Position numbers and translations under genes: made by a program. A stretch of 64,000 nt of DNA from a virus. This document shows positions 35,065 through 43,821 of this stretch, in pieces. The notes under the pieces are model-generated. The model saw only the letters and a program-made list of their open reading frames with translations, did no database searches and was not told the origin of the DNA. Position 1 is the stretch's first letter; each line of letters starts with the position of its first letter. The DNA lies in the IMG/VR virus record IMGVR_UViG_3300037219_000017, positions 1 through 64,000 of that record. One strand, 5' to 3'.

Positions 35065-35459
35065 GCATTCTCCACATGCAGTAGAAGCCGGAACAGAGTT
35101 CGGGGATCGTCGCGCGCGAGCATTAATATACTATTGCAGCGATGGCATGTCCAACCACGGAAAGCGTTCGTCGCGTGATCGTGTTCCAGGCAAAGCGCCT
35201 TCTTTTGGGCGTGAGCCTTCCCACCTATTTCACAAAACTCTGGCATTGGGCGAGTCGGAACTGGGAACCCTCGTCGTTTATGACACGACTTGCGTACTAG
35301 CTCTCGATATCGAATTGGATTGGCCAGCCGCCATGCCTTCGATTTAGCGATGACTTTTTTCTTGTTGCGCAAATACCATGCAGAGCTGTAGCCCGGATTC
35401 GCGAGCCGCCATCTAGCGTTTGCAGCGCGTTGCTTATCGGTGGTCGCCAAAGTGGGCAT
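35061..35459 (-). CDS. Endonuclease VII-like HNH protein (copy 5, altered active site)
   Basis: 132 residues. Basic repeated N terminus (RWRLANPGY, AWRLANPIRY). The first zinc pair is CEIGG instead of CxxC, and the catalytic segment is LEHDH (E for D). The second pair and the asparagine remain (CHRCNS). Probably inactive. It lies between holin and spanin, overlapping the holin stop by 26 bases and the spanin start by 4. Confidence 0.75.
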   Translation of the reverse strand: MPTLATTDKQRAANARWRLANPGYSSAWYLRNKKKVIAKSKAWRLANPIRYRELVRKSCHKRRGFPVPTRPMPEFCEIGGKAHAQKKALCLEHDHATNAFRGWTCHRCNSILMLARDDPRTLFRLLLHVENA

Positions 35460-35724
35460 CCTGATAAAACTTAAAAATTAATCCCATGAGACCGGCCAAC
35501 ATCGTTTGAGTTCCCCCCACCCACGTCGTAAAAGTCGTTGTCTGAGCGGCAAGCGGGAGGTGTACGAAAATCAAAGTCGTGTATATCAAAAACCAAACAA
35601 AAACGCCGCCGTAAACCATCAGGACGATGATCGACGCGACATGGTGCGCGATCACCAGCTTGGGGGGCACGGGCGTACCCCCAACTGTGGTGTGCCCTTC
35701 GGCGTCTATGGTTATGTCAGGCAC
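35434..35724 (-). CDS. Holin candidate with two membrane segments
   Basis: 96 residues from GTG 35724; the frame is open upstream without a better start. Two hydrophobic stretches: LVIAHHVASIIVLMVYGGVF with WFLIYTTLIFVHLPL, and TQTMLAGLMGLIFKFY near the end. It is next to the lysozyme gene and overlaps it by 13 bases. Charged end FYQDAHFGDHR fits holin tails. A role in releasing the endolysin, which has no signal, is inferred from position. Confidence 0.65.
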   Translation of the reverse strand: MPDITIDAEGHTTVGGTPVPPKLVIAHHVASIIVLMVYGGVFVWFLIYTTLIFVHLPLAAQTTTFTTWVGGTQTMLAGLMGLIFKFYQDAHFGDHR

Positions 35725-36176
35725 GTGCCACCGGGGTAATTGCCATACAGCATGTAGTTCGCGATCCGCCGCACGCGGTCGATCCCTACTTCTGCGACCC
35801 ACTCGGGACTGGCTATCAAGTGATCGTGCGCGGCCTGCCAGTCCTGCGCCGCAAGGGCCGCCCGCGTCTTCGGGAACTCCGTTATCCAGTGCGCGATGCC
35901 GAGATTAAATACGCACTCCAGGACGGCGTTTTGACGGCAGGTCGTGTTCAGGTCTTTCCATTCATTGAGCGGTTCACACTCGTTCTGCGTCTCTGACAGG
36001 TCGTCAGCAAGCCACGCATCGGACTGCGCGGGCGAGATCGTGTAGGCCGTCCAATCCTTAGACAGAGGCAGCAGGAGGTGGCCCACGCCGATCGTCCAGT
36101 TGCCGAGCTTATCCTTGTAGGCAGTGAGGCGTCGCCCCTCGGCCTGGTTCAGATCGGCTATGAGTGACTCGTACAT
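35712..36176 (-). CDS. T4-type lysozyme (GH24) endolysin
   Basis: 154 residues. EGRRLTAYKDKLGNWTIGVGH carries the E13, D22, T28 triad with the same spacing as T4 lysozyme. No signal peptide or signal-arrest helix is visible, so a holin is needed. It should cut peptidoglycan glycan strands. TAATG overlap with the membrane protein gene upstream. Confidence 0.92.
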   Translation of the reverse strand: MYESLIADLNQAEGRRLTAYKDKLGNWTIGVGHLLLPLSKDWTAYTISPAQSDAWLADDLSETQNECEPLNEWKDLNTTCRQNAVLECVFNLGIAHWITEFPKTRAALAAQDWQAAHDHLIASPEWVAEVGIDRVRRIANYMLYGNYPGGTCLT

Positions 36177-36598
36177 TATTTGATCGTGCCCTCGGAGCTG
36201 GATGCGGGCTGCGCTTGCAGGAGGAGACTCGCAGCGTGATCGGCGGCGTCAGATGCAACTAACGCGGCCTTGTCTGTTCCGATCTTGGTAGCAGCAGCAA
36301 CGGCGGTAGCCGTGATCGCAGCCTGCTTCAACTCCATAAGCTCGGCGGTCATCGCCGACAGGCGACCGTCCGTATCGACGTGGATCTGCGTCACCAGGTT
36401 GTGGTTCTTGTTGCTGAGGTACATCGCCACAGCAGAGAAGATACCAGCCAGCGTAGAACCAGCGAGTGTAAGGATAGCACTCATGTTGGCGCTAATCCAA
36501 GTGGGTGCCTTGGCGACCTCAATCACCGGCTGAACAACAGGAGTCGCAACAGCAGTCGTAAGAGCCTCCTTGATAAATTCAAAAAGCTGTATGTTCAT
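36176..36598 (-). CDS. Single-pass membrane protein beside the lysozyme
   Basis: 140 residues. One hydrophobic segment at about residues 38-60 (MSAILTLAGSTLAGIFSAVAM), N terminus amphipathic, C terminus an Ala-rich helical coil (AAITATAVAAATKIG). It could be a second holin, an antiholin or a holin-like scaffold. ATGA and TAATG overlaps place it firmly in the lysis cassette. Confidence 0.6.
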   Translation of the reverse strand: MNIQLFEFIKEALTTAVATPVVQPVIEVAKAPTWISANMSAILTLAGSTLAGIFSAVAMYLSNKNHNLVTQIHVDTDGRLSAMTAELMELKQAAITATAVAAATKIGTDKAALVASDAADHAASLLLQAQPASSSEGTIK

Positions 36599-38517
36599 GT
36601 TTGTTGTAGCTCCTTCGCCGTCTCTGCAATCGCCAGTGAGTACACTGGACTATTCCCAATGATCGTAGCATACCAGCCGTCACTCTTCACGCCGGCGGGC
36701 AGCCGGTAGATCTGCTCGGAGAATATGCCAGCCTGGAAGATGTTGATCCAGGCAGATGACAACAAGTCTCGACAGTAAACAAAGACAGTCGCGCCAGCTG
36801 TGATGTTCTCCATCGAAGCCAGGGGGAATAGCCCTGAGCCGCCGATGGGCTCCCTGATCTCAGGTATGGGCGAATAACCCGCGGGGTTCGCGAAGGTGGG
36901 CTGCTGCAGCGTGCGTACGCCGTTGATCACGGCACCATTGATGGGGTTCAGCGGCTTCTGGATGCGCTGGGCATTGTAGGCAGAGTACAACAACAGCTGC
37001 GCCGGACTGACAAAGATGGTGCCGGAGTTAAACTTCAAACGCAGCGCGCCCATGTTGACCGGCTTCGGCAAGTCGAACTGCTTCGACGTCCAGGTGTACT
37101 CCAAAGGGGTCGTGTTGACAGGGTCCCAAAGCTGGGCCTGGTTGTTCGTAACCAAGTAGACATCGCCGGAGTAGGCGTCGATCTGTATCGCCGTGACGTG
37201 CGAGAAGCGGTCCAGCGTGGTCAGCGGGGTGGACTGGTCGGTTGGGCTAAAGATAAAGCCGGTGGACTCGGTGTCGAATGCCACTATCTCCACGCCATAT
37301 GGCGCCGCGTAGACAGTCGTCGGGCTGAAATCCTCTTGCCATTCCTGCCGTGTGAACAACTGCCTAGTCACGAGCTGCGTGTAACCGCCCGTGTTCAGGA
37401 TGATACCCTGCGGACTCGCATAGTAGACGCCGTCAACAGTCGTCACGATGCTGCGTCGGCTCACGCACGGATCGATAGAGTCCATCTTTTGCAGGGTCAC
37501 GTTGGCAGGGTTCATGCCCTCCGCGAAGTACGGGTGGGACGTCGTCATAACCATGATGCAGTTCTGATAGATCGCGAGTCCGACGATCTCTGTTTGACAC
37601 GTCTGGATGTTCTCCACGGGCCACGCGTGCGGTTGATACGGCTGCGACATCCACAGGTCACGTCCGGAGAAGCCGACCAGAAAACCGCCGGGGTGCGCCA
37701 CGAGGCCCTGCAGAGTTATTGGCGGCTGCGTGTAGGTGATCGACGGGATGGTGTAGTTGAGACCTATAACTTCGTCCAACGCGGCGTCATCGTAGGTCGT
37801 CGTTCCTAAAGTCACATTGCCCACATAGAAATACGACCCGGAGAGTGATCGATAGATGTTCACTGATGCGACGTTAAACCAGCTGGGATTTACCGAAGGG
37901 ACCTGAACCGTCGGCTGGATGCCAGTGATGTACCAGATACCGTTGGTGTTGCCGGTCGCTATCGTCGGCGGGGACGGCGCGCTCTCTTCACCGTAGGCAG
38001 AAACGAACGTGTAGATATAGGCTCGGACTTCGGACTGGGAGGCGGTGGCGACCGGGGGCGTGATGGTTGGGGCAACAGTAGGGGCTGGGATGCCGAGTAT
38101 CCAGGCGTGGGAACCTGGGTTGGGGCCGGCATTGAGCCCCGAGCGGGTACTGTAGGCAGGCGCCCCGCCGAAGGGGGTGAGGGTGTCGTCGCCGGTCCAG
38201 TAGTATCGTTCGAAGCTGTCTTCGAGGACGGGGGTTCGGACGAAGTCGACGCCGGGGTCGGGGAAGCCGATCCAGTCGTCGGAGCCCCCGATAGGGAGCG
38301 GGGCTGCCACAGATGCCGGGAGCCGAAAAGCCCTGGCGATGGTGTATCCGAGTTCGTCTTGGTTGAAGTCGTAGAGTACCGTCGGTTCACAATAGCCTCG
38401 CAGTTCTCCGGAAAGCAGCTTCGCGTTCGCGGCCGTGACCGCCTGGTTCTGTTGCAACAGGCGGGCTGAGCGGCGGGGCGCTATACCGGAGAAATTATCG
38501 ATCTTAAGAAGAGTCAT
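36595..38517 (-). CDS. Virion structural (tail-associated) protein
   Basis: 640 residues. N terminus IDNFSGIAPRRSARLLQQNQ with an ANAKLLSGELRGY segment resembles podovirus virion proteins that I know only as structural. The body is beta-rich with fibronectin-like spacing (AYIYTFVSAYGEESAPSPP), then many aromatic strands suggesting a propeller. It is near the fibre genes, so a tail hub or adsorption-apparatus role is likely. No enzyme motif. Confidence 0.7.
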   Translation of the reverse strand: MTLLKIDNFSGIAPRRSARLLQQNQAVTAANAKLLSGELRGYCEPTVLYDFNQDELGYTIARAFRLPASVAAPLPIGGSDDWIGFPDPGVDFVRTPVLEDSFERYYWTGDDTLTPFGGAPAYSTRSGLNAGPNPGSHAWILGIPAPTVAPTITPPVATASQSEVRAYIYTFVSAYGEESAPSPPTIATGNTNGIWYITGIQPTVQVPSVNPSWFNVASVNIYRSLSGSYFYVGNVTLGTTTYDDAALDEVIGLNYTIPSITYTQPPITLQGLVAHPGGFLVGFSGRDLWMSQPYQPHAWPVENIQTCQTEIVGLAIYQNCIMVMTTSHPYFAEGMNPANVTLQKMDSIDPCVSRRSIVTTVDGVYYASPQGIILNTGGYTQLVTRQLFTRQEWQEDFSPTTVYAAPYGVEIVAFDTESTGFIFSPTDQSTPLTTLDRFSHVTAIQIDAYSGDVYLVTNNQAQLWDPVNTTPLEYTWTSKQFDLPKPVNMGALRLKFNSGTIFVSPAQLLLYSAYNAQRIQKPLNPINGAVINGVRTLQQPTFANPAGYSPIPEIREPIGGSGLFPLASMENITAGATVFVYCRDLLSSAWINIFQAGIFSEQIYRLPAGVKSDGWYATIIGNSPVYSLAIAETAKELQQT

Positions 38518-38532
38518 GATTCCATGACTCTA

Positions 38533-38817
38533 TCACACAGCGGGGGGTTGAGGCTCGGGGGCTACGATACCTTCGGCTTGCGCAGCCGGCCCAGTGTTTC
38601 CGAATGGCGCAGGGACGCGAAGGACAGCGACTGCCTCGGCCTCCGTAGCGGATAGAGCATCCAAGATAGCGCCTTTCTGCACAGCGTTGTGCAGCTCGAC
38701 GAACTTGTTCACGAGAGGCTGCCGTCGCAGGGCGTTTATGTAGCTTCCCACAGGGGAGTTGATGATCATCTCCAGCAGAGTGTGCATCTCTGCCGGAGAT
38801 ATATTCTGGCTGGCCAT
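38533..38817 (-). CDS. Hypothetical 94-residue protein
   Basis: TAATG overlap with the gene before. Helical N-terminal half (EMHTLLEMIINSPVGSYI, QPLVNKFVELHNAVQKG), acidic and proline-rich end. Its place in the late operon suggests a small virion or assembly factor. No family recognised. Confidence 0.55.
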   Translation of the reverse strand: MASQNISPAEMHTLLEMIINSPVGSYINALRRQPLVNKFVELHNAVQKGAILDALSATEAEAVAVLRVPAPFGNTGPAAQAEGIVAPEPQPPAV

Positions 38818-39185
38818 TACACTAGTCCAATCTCGCCTTCAGCTTCAAAAACAAGGGTAGTCACGACGCTCGCCGTGCCGGAGAGGAAGTCAGCCGGCTC
38901 CAGGCGCACGCGCCCGTACCAGTCGACGTAGCTGTTCTGGGCAACCGAGTAGCCGTTGAAGGCGAACTCCGTGCCAGCAGCCGATCCAGCGGTCGCACCA
39001 ATGTACAGGGAGACGGTGGCTGCACCAGCGCCTTTGTTCACGATGCGGATGTGGGTAAGAAGGATGTACGGCTGCGTCATCGTGAAGCCGACTGGGCCGG
39101 ATAAGGACGTGACGGCTCCGTTGACCATGTTCGTAGCGGCGACTGGCATTGCCGTCGGTCCGCATCGTAAGGCTCGGTTTTGCAT
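38817..39185 (-). CDS. Small beta-rich virion protein
   Basis: 122 residues with alternating beta strands (PYILLTHIRIVNKG, AATVSLYIGATAG, VDWYGRVRLEPADFL), the look of a small jelly-roll or decoration-type fold. Adjacent to the collagen-like fibre gene. Possibly a head or tail decoration; function inferred from fold only. Confidence 0.55.
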   Translation of the reverse strand: MQNRALRCGPTAMPVAATNMVNGAVTSLSGPVGFTMTQPYILLTHIRIVNKGAGAATVSLYIGATAGSAAGTEFAFNGYSVAQNSYVDWYGRVRLEPADFLSGTASVVTTLVFEAEGEIGLV

Positions 39186-39240
39186 GTTATTTTCCTCTCA
39201 GAGAGTGGTAGCTTAAAACAAATTCCCGAATTCAGCAAGA

Positions 39241-41115
39241 TCAGGCCGCAAACAGCGGCATGTAGTACAGCGTGCCGCCTAGCGTCACCGGGAGCCATAT
39301 GGCTGGAGTCGTCTGATTGGTGGTTCCGGGTTTGTTCGCGGACGTGAAAGTGGCAGTCTTAGCACCAGTAGTCCCAGCTGCGGACAACCCGAGAGTGGGG
39401 GTTGATGCACCCCCAGCATAAATATAGAGCGCTCCCGCGGAATAGATGGCGGAGTCAGTTTTCAACCGCACACCACCAGCAACGCCGAAATCTGTGCCGG
39501 CTTGTAAGATGGTGTTGCCGGCGGTGTTACGCCAAGTAAAAACAGTTGAGTCCCCGATGACATTCAAATTATGAGTGGCGTCTATATAAAAACTCGCAAC
39601 ACTGTTGGTGCCGAACATCAACGGAACAGCACCCACTGTGTAAAAGTTTGCGCTCTCACCGGCGACTCCGTTTGGCAACCACGCCCCCACATAGCCTGTC
39701 GAAGTGAGAGTGAGTTGAACAGCGTGCGGCGCCGTATTTTGCACCGCGAATCGCACGTAGTCAGCAACACCGACAGTCGTCAATGTCTCCACCAGAGTGT
39801 AGGACCCTGCGCCTTCAAACACATAGGCGCCTGTAATCGTCTGAGGCTGCGCAGGATTAAACTGCGGCCACATTTGGGATGCGTCGTCAAAATCGTAGTC
39901 GCCGTATGCCGACCACATCGGAACAATTGAACCCTGCGCACCAGTAGGGCCTAGCTGCCCAGTGGGGCCGGGGATGACCAGAGCATCGTCCACGTCATCG
40001 GGGTACAGGAAGGGTGAGATCTGCCCTGCTGCACCGGTAGCACCCGCTGCGCCGGCTGCGCCAGGGAGGCCGGGGATGACCAGAGCATCGTCCACGTCAT
40101 CGGGGTACAGGAAGGGTGAGATCTGCCCTGCTGCACCGGTAGCACCCGCTGCGCCGGCTGCGCCAGGGAGGCCGGGGATGACAAGGGGATCATCCGGGTC
40201 GTCAGGGTACAGCTGAGGGGCATTGTATCCGGAGGCGCCTGTAAGTCCTGTCAAGCCTTTCGGGCCGGGGACGATCAATGAATCTTCCATGTCGTCCGGG
40301 TACAGCTGTGGGGCATTGAATCCCGCGGGGCCGATGATGCCGGTCAAGCCGATCGGACCGGGGACAATATGTGCATCGTCCGGATCATCCGGCCAAGTGA
40401 CGACGGGGGCAGAGGCTCCAGGCAGACCGGGAGCACCAGATGATCCTGTTGCTCCAACAGCGCCGGGAGTTCCGGGGACAATCATCGGGTCCTCTGGATC
40501 GTCAGGCCACACGAACATAGCGTTCGTGCCGGCTTTGCCTGCAGCACCGACGGCACCAGTAGCGCCGGGAATCATCAACTGGTCGTCCGGATCATCCTGA
40601 ATCAGCACGGGAAGGCCAAGAGTCAAAGTCTGAAGTGGTGTAGCAACCCATCCCTTCGCGGTGCGGTACGGAACGCCGCCGACTTTAGAACCCATTTGAT
40701 CGAGCATGGGCAACTGGAAACGTGCGAACGGTGCCGCGTCATCTTGGTCCTCGGGGTACATCGACTGCCCGATCGCGGCTAAGCCAGCTGCGCCGGTTGC
40801 CCCAACCGTGCCCACGCCAGGGCCGCTCACTCCGCCAGCTCCTACACCGGCTGGAATAGAAGCCGCGCCAGCAGCGCTCCCGCCAGTGAGTTGAAGGGCG
40901 CCGTTGACCATCGTACCGAGACCGAGGGCGACAATCTCGTTCGCGCGTACATAGCTGAAACCCGTGTCGCCGCGCTGACGAGCCGCAACCTCGACAGATT
41001 CTTTCAACTGCCGAAGAATGGTCGCATGGTTAGACCCATCGGCCGCCGGCACCTGAATCGCTGAGACGGGGATAGGGATCGTCCGCGCCGGGATGGTTAC
41101 ACCTGAGACCGCCAC
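39241..41115 (-). CDS. Collagen-like tail fibre protein
   Basis: 624 residues. The N terminus (to about 140) is globular. Residues roughly 160-390 carry collagen-like G-x-y blocks (GATGAVGAAGKAG, GLPGAAGAAGATG) alternating with an acidic (Y/W)PDDxDD-x-IPG module, about seven full copies. The end is a beta-rich domain suited for receptor contact. Two modules are exact 102-base DNA duplicates (39,966-40,169). Probable trimeric fibre. Collagen triplets in phage fibres are known; the PDD module is unusual. Confidence 0.8.
   Translation of the reverse strand: MAVSGVTIPARTIPIPVSAIQVPAADGSNHATILRQLKESVEVAARQRGDTGFSYVRANEIVALGLGTMVNGALQLTGGSAAGAASIPAGVGAGGVSGPGVGTVGATGAAGLAAIGQSMYPEDQDDAAPFARFQLPMLDQMGSKVGGVPYRTAKGWVATPLQTLTLGLPVLIQDDPDDQLMIPGATGAVGAAGKAGTNAMFVWPDDPEDPMIVPGTPGAVGATGSSGAPGLPGASAPVVTWPDDPDDAHIVPGPIGLTGIIGPAGFNAPQLYPDDMEDSLIVPGPKGLTGLTGASGYNAPQLYPDDPDDPLVIPGLPGAAGAAGATGAAGQISPFLYPDDVDDALVIPGLPGAAGAAGATGAAGQISPFLYPDDVDDALVIPGPTGQLGPTGAQGSIVPMWSAYGDYDFDDASQMWPQFNPAQPQTITGAYVFEGAGSYTLVETLTTVGVADYVRFAVQNTAPHAVQLTLTSTGYVGAWLPNGVAGESANFYTVGAVPLMFGTNSVASFYIDATHNLNVIGDSTVFTWRNTAGNTILQAGTDFGVAGGVRLKTDSAIYSAGALYIYAGGASTPTLGLSAAGTTGAKTATFTSANKPGTTNQTTPAIWLPVTLGGTLYYMPLFAA
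39966..40169 (-). repeat. Two exact 102-bp tandem repeats in the fibre gene
   Basis: 39,966-40,067 and 40,068-40,169 appear base-for-base identical, with a diverging third copy starting at 40,170. Each encodes one 34-residue collagen plus acidic module. Exact identity suggests a recent duplication by slippage or recombination. Confidence 0.9.
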
Positions 41116-41124
41116 GTATCACCT

Positions 41125-42168
41125 CTACGATTTCATAATAAAGAAAATCCCGTAGTACGGGGGAGACGTCGCAGTGAATGTATGCGTGTGCGAACCACCG
41201 CTGGCCATGGTGGGAGTGAACGGTGCGGCAGTTCCAGCAGTGTTCGGAGAACCGGCGAAGCTTACCTTCGTGCCAGCGCCGGTGCCGGCAAACAGATAAG
41301 AACCGGGAGCGCCGTAGCCGGGAATGCCGATGACAGCCGCGCCGCTTCCAAAGTAGTAATCGAACGGGTGCAAGTGCGACGGAAGGTTAGCAGTCGTCAA
41401 CACAACAGGAGTAAGCGTCACACCAGTCGCGGCATGAGCATCGGTCGTACCTGTGACACCGCCTTGCGTGCCAAGCCCATAAAGATTACCCGCGGCGACA
41501 GGAAACATGTCCGTCATGTTGGGAGTAGTAGGATAGTTAGCAGCGTTGCACAGCAAATAACCAGCGGGGATCGCGTTGCTCGCGCCGCTCCACATGATGA
41601 CAGCTTGCGACGGCACCAGGCCGTAGCCAGACGGCATGTGGGCCGCTATATTCGCCGTCGTCAGAATCGTGCTACCGCCAGAGGTCGCAGGCGTGGCGCT
41701 GTCCGAGGAGACCAAAACCTGGTTACCCGTCTGCGCCGGCGCCCCGCGAAGGGCACCAGTGAACTCTCCCCCCTGGATACTCCCGGTGGAACCGAGAGCG
41801 ATAACGCCGTTGACAGCCGTTGAACCAGTCAGAGTGTCCCCGCCTTTCTTTTGTAGGAACGAACCCAGCACACCGGAGGTCACGCGCATCTCTACGCGGG
41901 AGCCGGACGCGAAATTCTGCTCGGGAGTACCTTCCTCCCCGCGCGTAACAGACAGAACGTCGGTGGCGATACCAGTGACGTACATCACTTCGATGTTTCC
42001 GGAAGTGTCTTCTACGGTGACTGCCAGCTGAGAAGTAGGGTAGCTCGGCACGGGGAAATTCGCGCCGGTGGTAGCCGTCACATTGATAGACGCGTCTCCG
42101 GCATTGACGAGACTGGACAACAACGTCGAAACGTTGTCCTTGAACAAAAACAGTGGGGCGTTGCTCAT
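41125..42168 (-). CDS. Tail fibre with tail-collar-like domain
   Basis: 347 residues. Middle segment (IMWSGASNAIPAGYLLCN) and two histidine motifs (LPSHLHPF, GGSHTHTFTA) with a closing YGIFFIMK are typical of phage tail collar and short fibre tip proteins. The N-terminal part is a beta-rich attachment region. Likely an adsorption protein working with the collagen-like fibre. Confidence 0.8.
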   Translation of the reverse strand: MSNAPLFLFKDNVSTLLSSLVNAGDASINVTATTGANFPVPSYPTSQLAVTVEDTSGNIEVMYVTGIATDVLSVTRGEEGTPEQNFASGSRVEMRVTSGVLGSFLQKKGGDTLTGSTAVNGVIALGSTGSIQGGEFTGALRGAPAQTGNQVLVSSDSATPATSGGSTILTTANIAAHMPSGYGLVPSQAVIMWSGASNAIPAGYLLCNAANYPTTPNMTDMFPVAAGNLYGLGTQGGVTGTTDAHAATGVTLTPVVLTTANLPSHLHPFDYYFGSGAAVIGIPGYGAPGSYLFAGTGAGTKVSFAGSPNTAGTAAPFTPTMASGGSHTHTFTATSPPYYGIFFIMKS

Positions 42169-42500
42169 GGGTCAATCTTCTCTTTGATATTGTACACAAC
42201 GACATCTTCCAAAATTTGACCTAGGCTGGTCGTCGCGAGGAACTGCACGACGTACTGGTTCTGATCAGCAATGGTCGGGTTGGCGCAGCTGGCGAAGTAC
42301 GCAGCCTGAAGCGACGGCGCGGGCGCGATGGCTATGCTCGTAATCGCGAAGCCACCCGCGTTGGCCAAGTCCGTCGGTGACGTAATCTCGTTCGCAACCA
42401 CCGAAACCAGGATCTCGCCTGTGGCTAACTCAAGGGTGTAGTCGAGAAGGTAGCGTTTATTCTCGATCGGGCTCTGGTTAAAACGGGCACTGATGTTCAC
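42165..42500 (-). CDS. Small tail-associated protein
   Basis: 111 residues, ATGA overlap with the LamG-type gene upstream and the collar-like fibre downstream. Beta-rich (KRYLLDYTLELATGEILVSV, QNQYVVQFLATTSLGQILED). Position suggests a fibre connector or minor tail protein. No family recognised. Confidence 0.6.
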   Translation of the reverse strand: MNISARFNQSPIENKRYLLDYTLELATGEILVSVVANEITSPTDLANAGGFAITSIAIAPAPSLQAAYFASCANPTIADQNQYVVQFLATTSLGQILEDVVVYNIKEKIDP

Positions 42501-43387
42501 TTTGCCACCACCGTAGTGTTTTCCACTGGCATGTAAATCTTAGGATTTATCGAATCCGCTGCGTTCAGCATAACAGGCGGGAAGACCTGGGTCGAACGGA
42601 ACCCTCCACAGAGGGTCGAGGTTAGAGGCAGGCACGAGCCGCCGAACGGGCCGGCGGGTACGAAATTCGCGGTGTAGCGGGCTAAGCCGGCTGTCACGCG
42701 CACTTCGTCGATGTACCCCGGAGCGATGCCGCCCTCTACGCCAGAGTCCCATCCAATAGTAAAAAACGAAGGGCCTGGCACGCCGTTCGTCGGGAACACA
42801 TAGGTATCCCATACCGGGGCGCCTACAAAGCCACCTGGCGCACCCACCCCATTCAGATAAAGATTTATGTACGTACCATATCGCACCAGTGCGACATGAT
42901 TCCATGCGCCCAGCGCGAAGCCGGGCGAGACTGTAATGCTCAGTTCGCCGAAGCCGGCGTTCGTGCCTGGCTGCACGCTGACGCCGTTGTTGTCGCTGCT
43001 AATATAATAGCAGGCGAAACTGAGGCCGCCCTGATTGCCAGCGTATGCGCCTTGATCGGCTCCGTAGTTGAGAAGTACCGGCTCTCCGACAGCAGAAACA
43101 AGCCACACCCAAAACTCGATGGTAAAATCGGCGATGCCACTTAGGACATCCAGCGGGCCGCCCTGGATAATGGGCACAGAAATATACGTGTTAGCGCTCG
43201 TAGCGGTGTCCGGCAGTGAGAGCGCCGACGAGCCAAACATCGCCTCGGTTGTCGACAGCGCGGCGTTCCCGGAAAAGGACATCGGAAAAGCATTCACCGA
43301 CGAATCAATGGTAGACGTCTGCGCGTTGCCGCCATCAAGATGCAGCAAGAGGGCATCATCGTAATAGTACGGATCGCAGGCAGTCAT
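42497..43387 (-). CDS. LamG/concanavalin-like jelly-roll adsorption protein
   Basis: 296 residues from ATG 43387 (ATGA overlap). Signatures of the LamG-like fold: FTIEFWVWL, W-N-H-V-A-L-V-R-Y, INLYLNGV, YIDEVRVTAG. Such domains bind carbohydrates and are common in phage tail fibres. Probably host-surface binding. C-terminal part has a Cys-rich patch (GGSCLPLTSTLCGG). Confidence 0.75.
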   Translation of the reverse strand: MTACDPYYYDDALLLHLDGGNAQTSTIDSSVNAFPMSFSGNAALSTTEAMFGSSALSLPDTATSANTYISVPIIQGGPLDVLSGIADFTIEFWVWLVSAVGEPVLLNYGADQGAYAGNQGGLSFACYYISSDNNGVSVQPGTNAGFGELSITVSPGFALGAWNHVALVRYGTYINLYLNGVGAPGGFVGAPVWDTYVFPTNGVPGPSFFTIGWDSGVEGGIAPGYIDEVRVTAGLARYTANFVPAGPFGGSCLPLTSTLCGGFRSTQVFPPVMLNAADSINPKIYMPVENTTVVAK

Positions 43388-43818
43388 ACCTGGAACCAAC
43401 CGCCGTGAGCTTGATCCGGCGCGATGTAATAATTAAAACCGTCCGCCGTGAATGGAAAACCCGCTCCAGCTGACGAGTAATAGATCAGTTCCGACGTTGA
43501 GTCGACGCCTGTGTCGACATATAGGATTATTCCTATAATCGGGTTCGGCCATGTGACGCCGTCGAATTGGGGCAGCAGCCCATAACACAGGCCGTTCACA
43601 GACGTCTGAGCTTCCATGTAGGAGCCCAACACATTCGAGCGCGCGGCAATGGCGCCGGCGGGGATATCGCTGACGTTTTTATCTTTGTTGATCAGTGGAA
43701 TGTAAGTGCTGTCCACGAGTAATGCGGAAACCCGCAACGCAATCCAGGTCCACTGTTTGGTCGCGAACTGCTGACTAGCGTTGCCATAGAGGAACGTGAG
43801 AGTCGTAGGCGCAGTCAT
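43384..43818 (-). CDS. Tail-region structural protein
   Basis: 144 residues, beta-rich (LTFLYGNASQQF, WTWIALRVSALLV, GIILYVDTGVDS) with no recognised motif. Placed between the adaptor-like gene and the lectin-like fibre protein, so a tail or neck part is likely. Weak ribosome site; the start is not certain. Confidence 0.55.
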   Translation of the reverse strand: MTAPTTLTFLYGNASQQFATKQWTWIALRVSALLVDSTYIPLINKDKNVSDIPAGAIAARSNVLGSYMEAQTSVNGLCYGLLPQFDGVTWPNPIIGIILYVDTGVDSTSELIYYSSAGAGFPFTADGFNYYIAPDQAHGGWFQV

Positions 43819-43821
43819 GGC

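Noticed and set aside
39962-40600. Plus-strand open frames over the fibre gene
   Set aside because: They mirror the repetitive collagen coding on the other strand and have no independent support.
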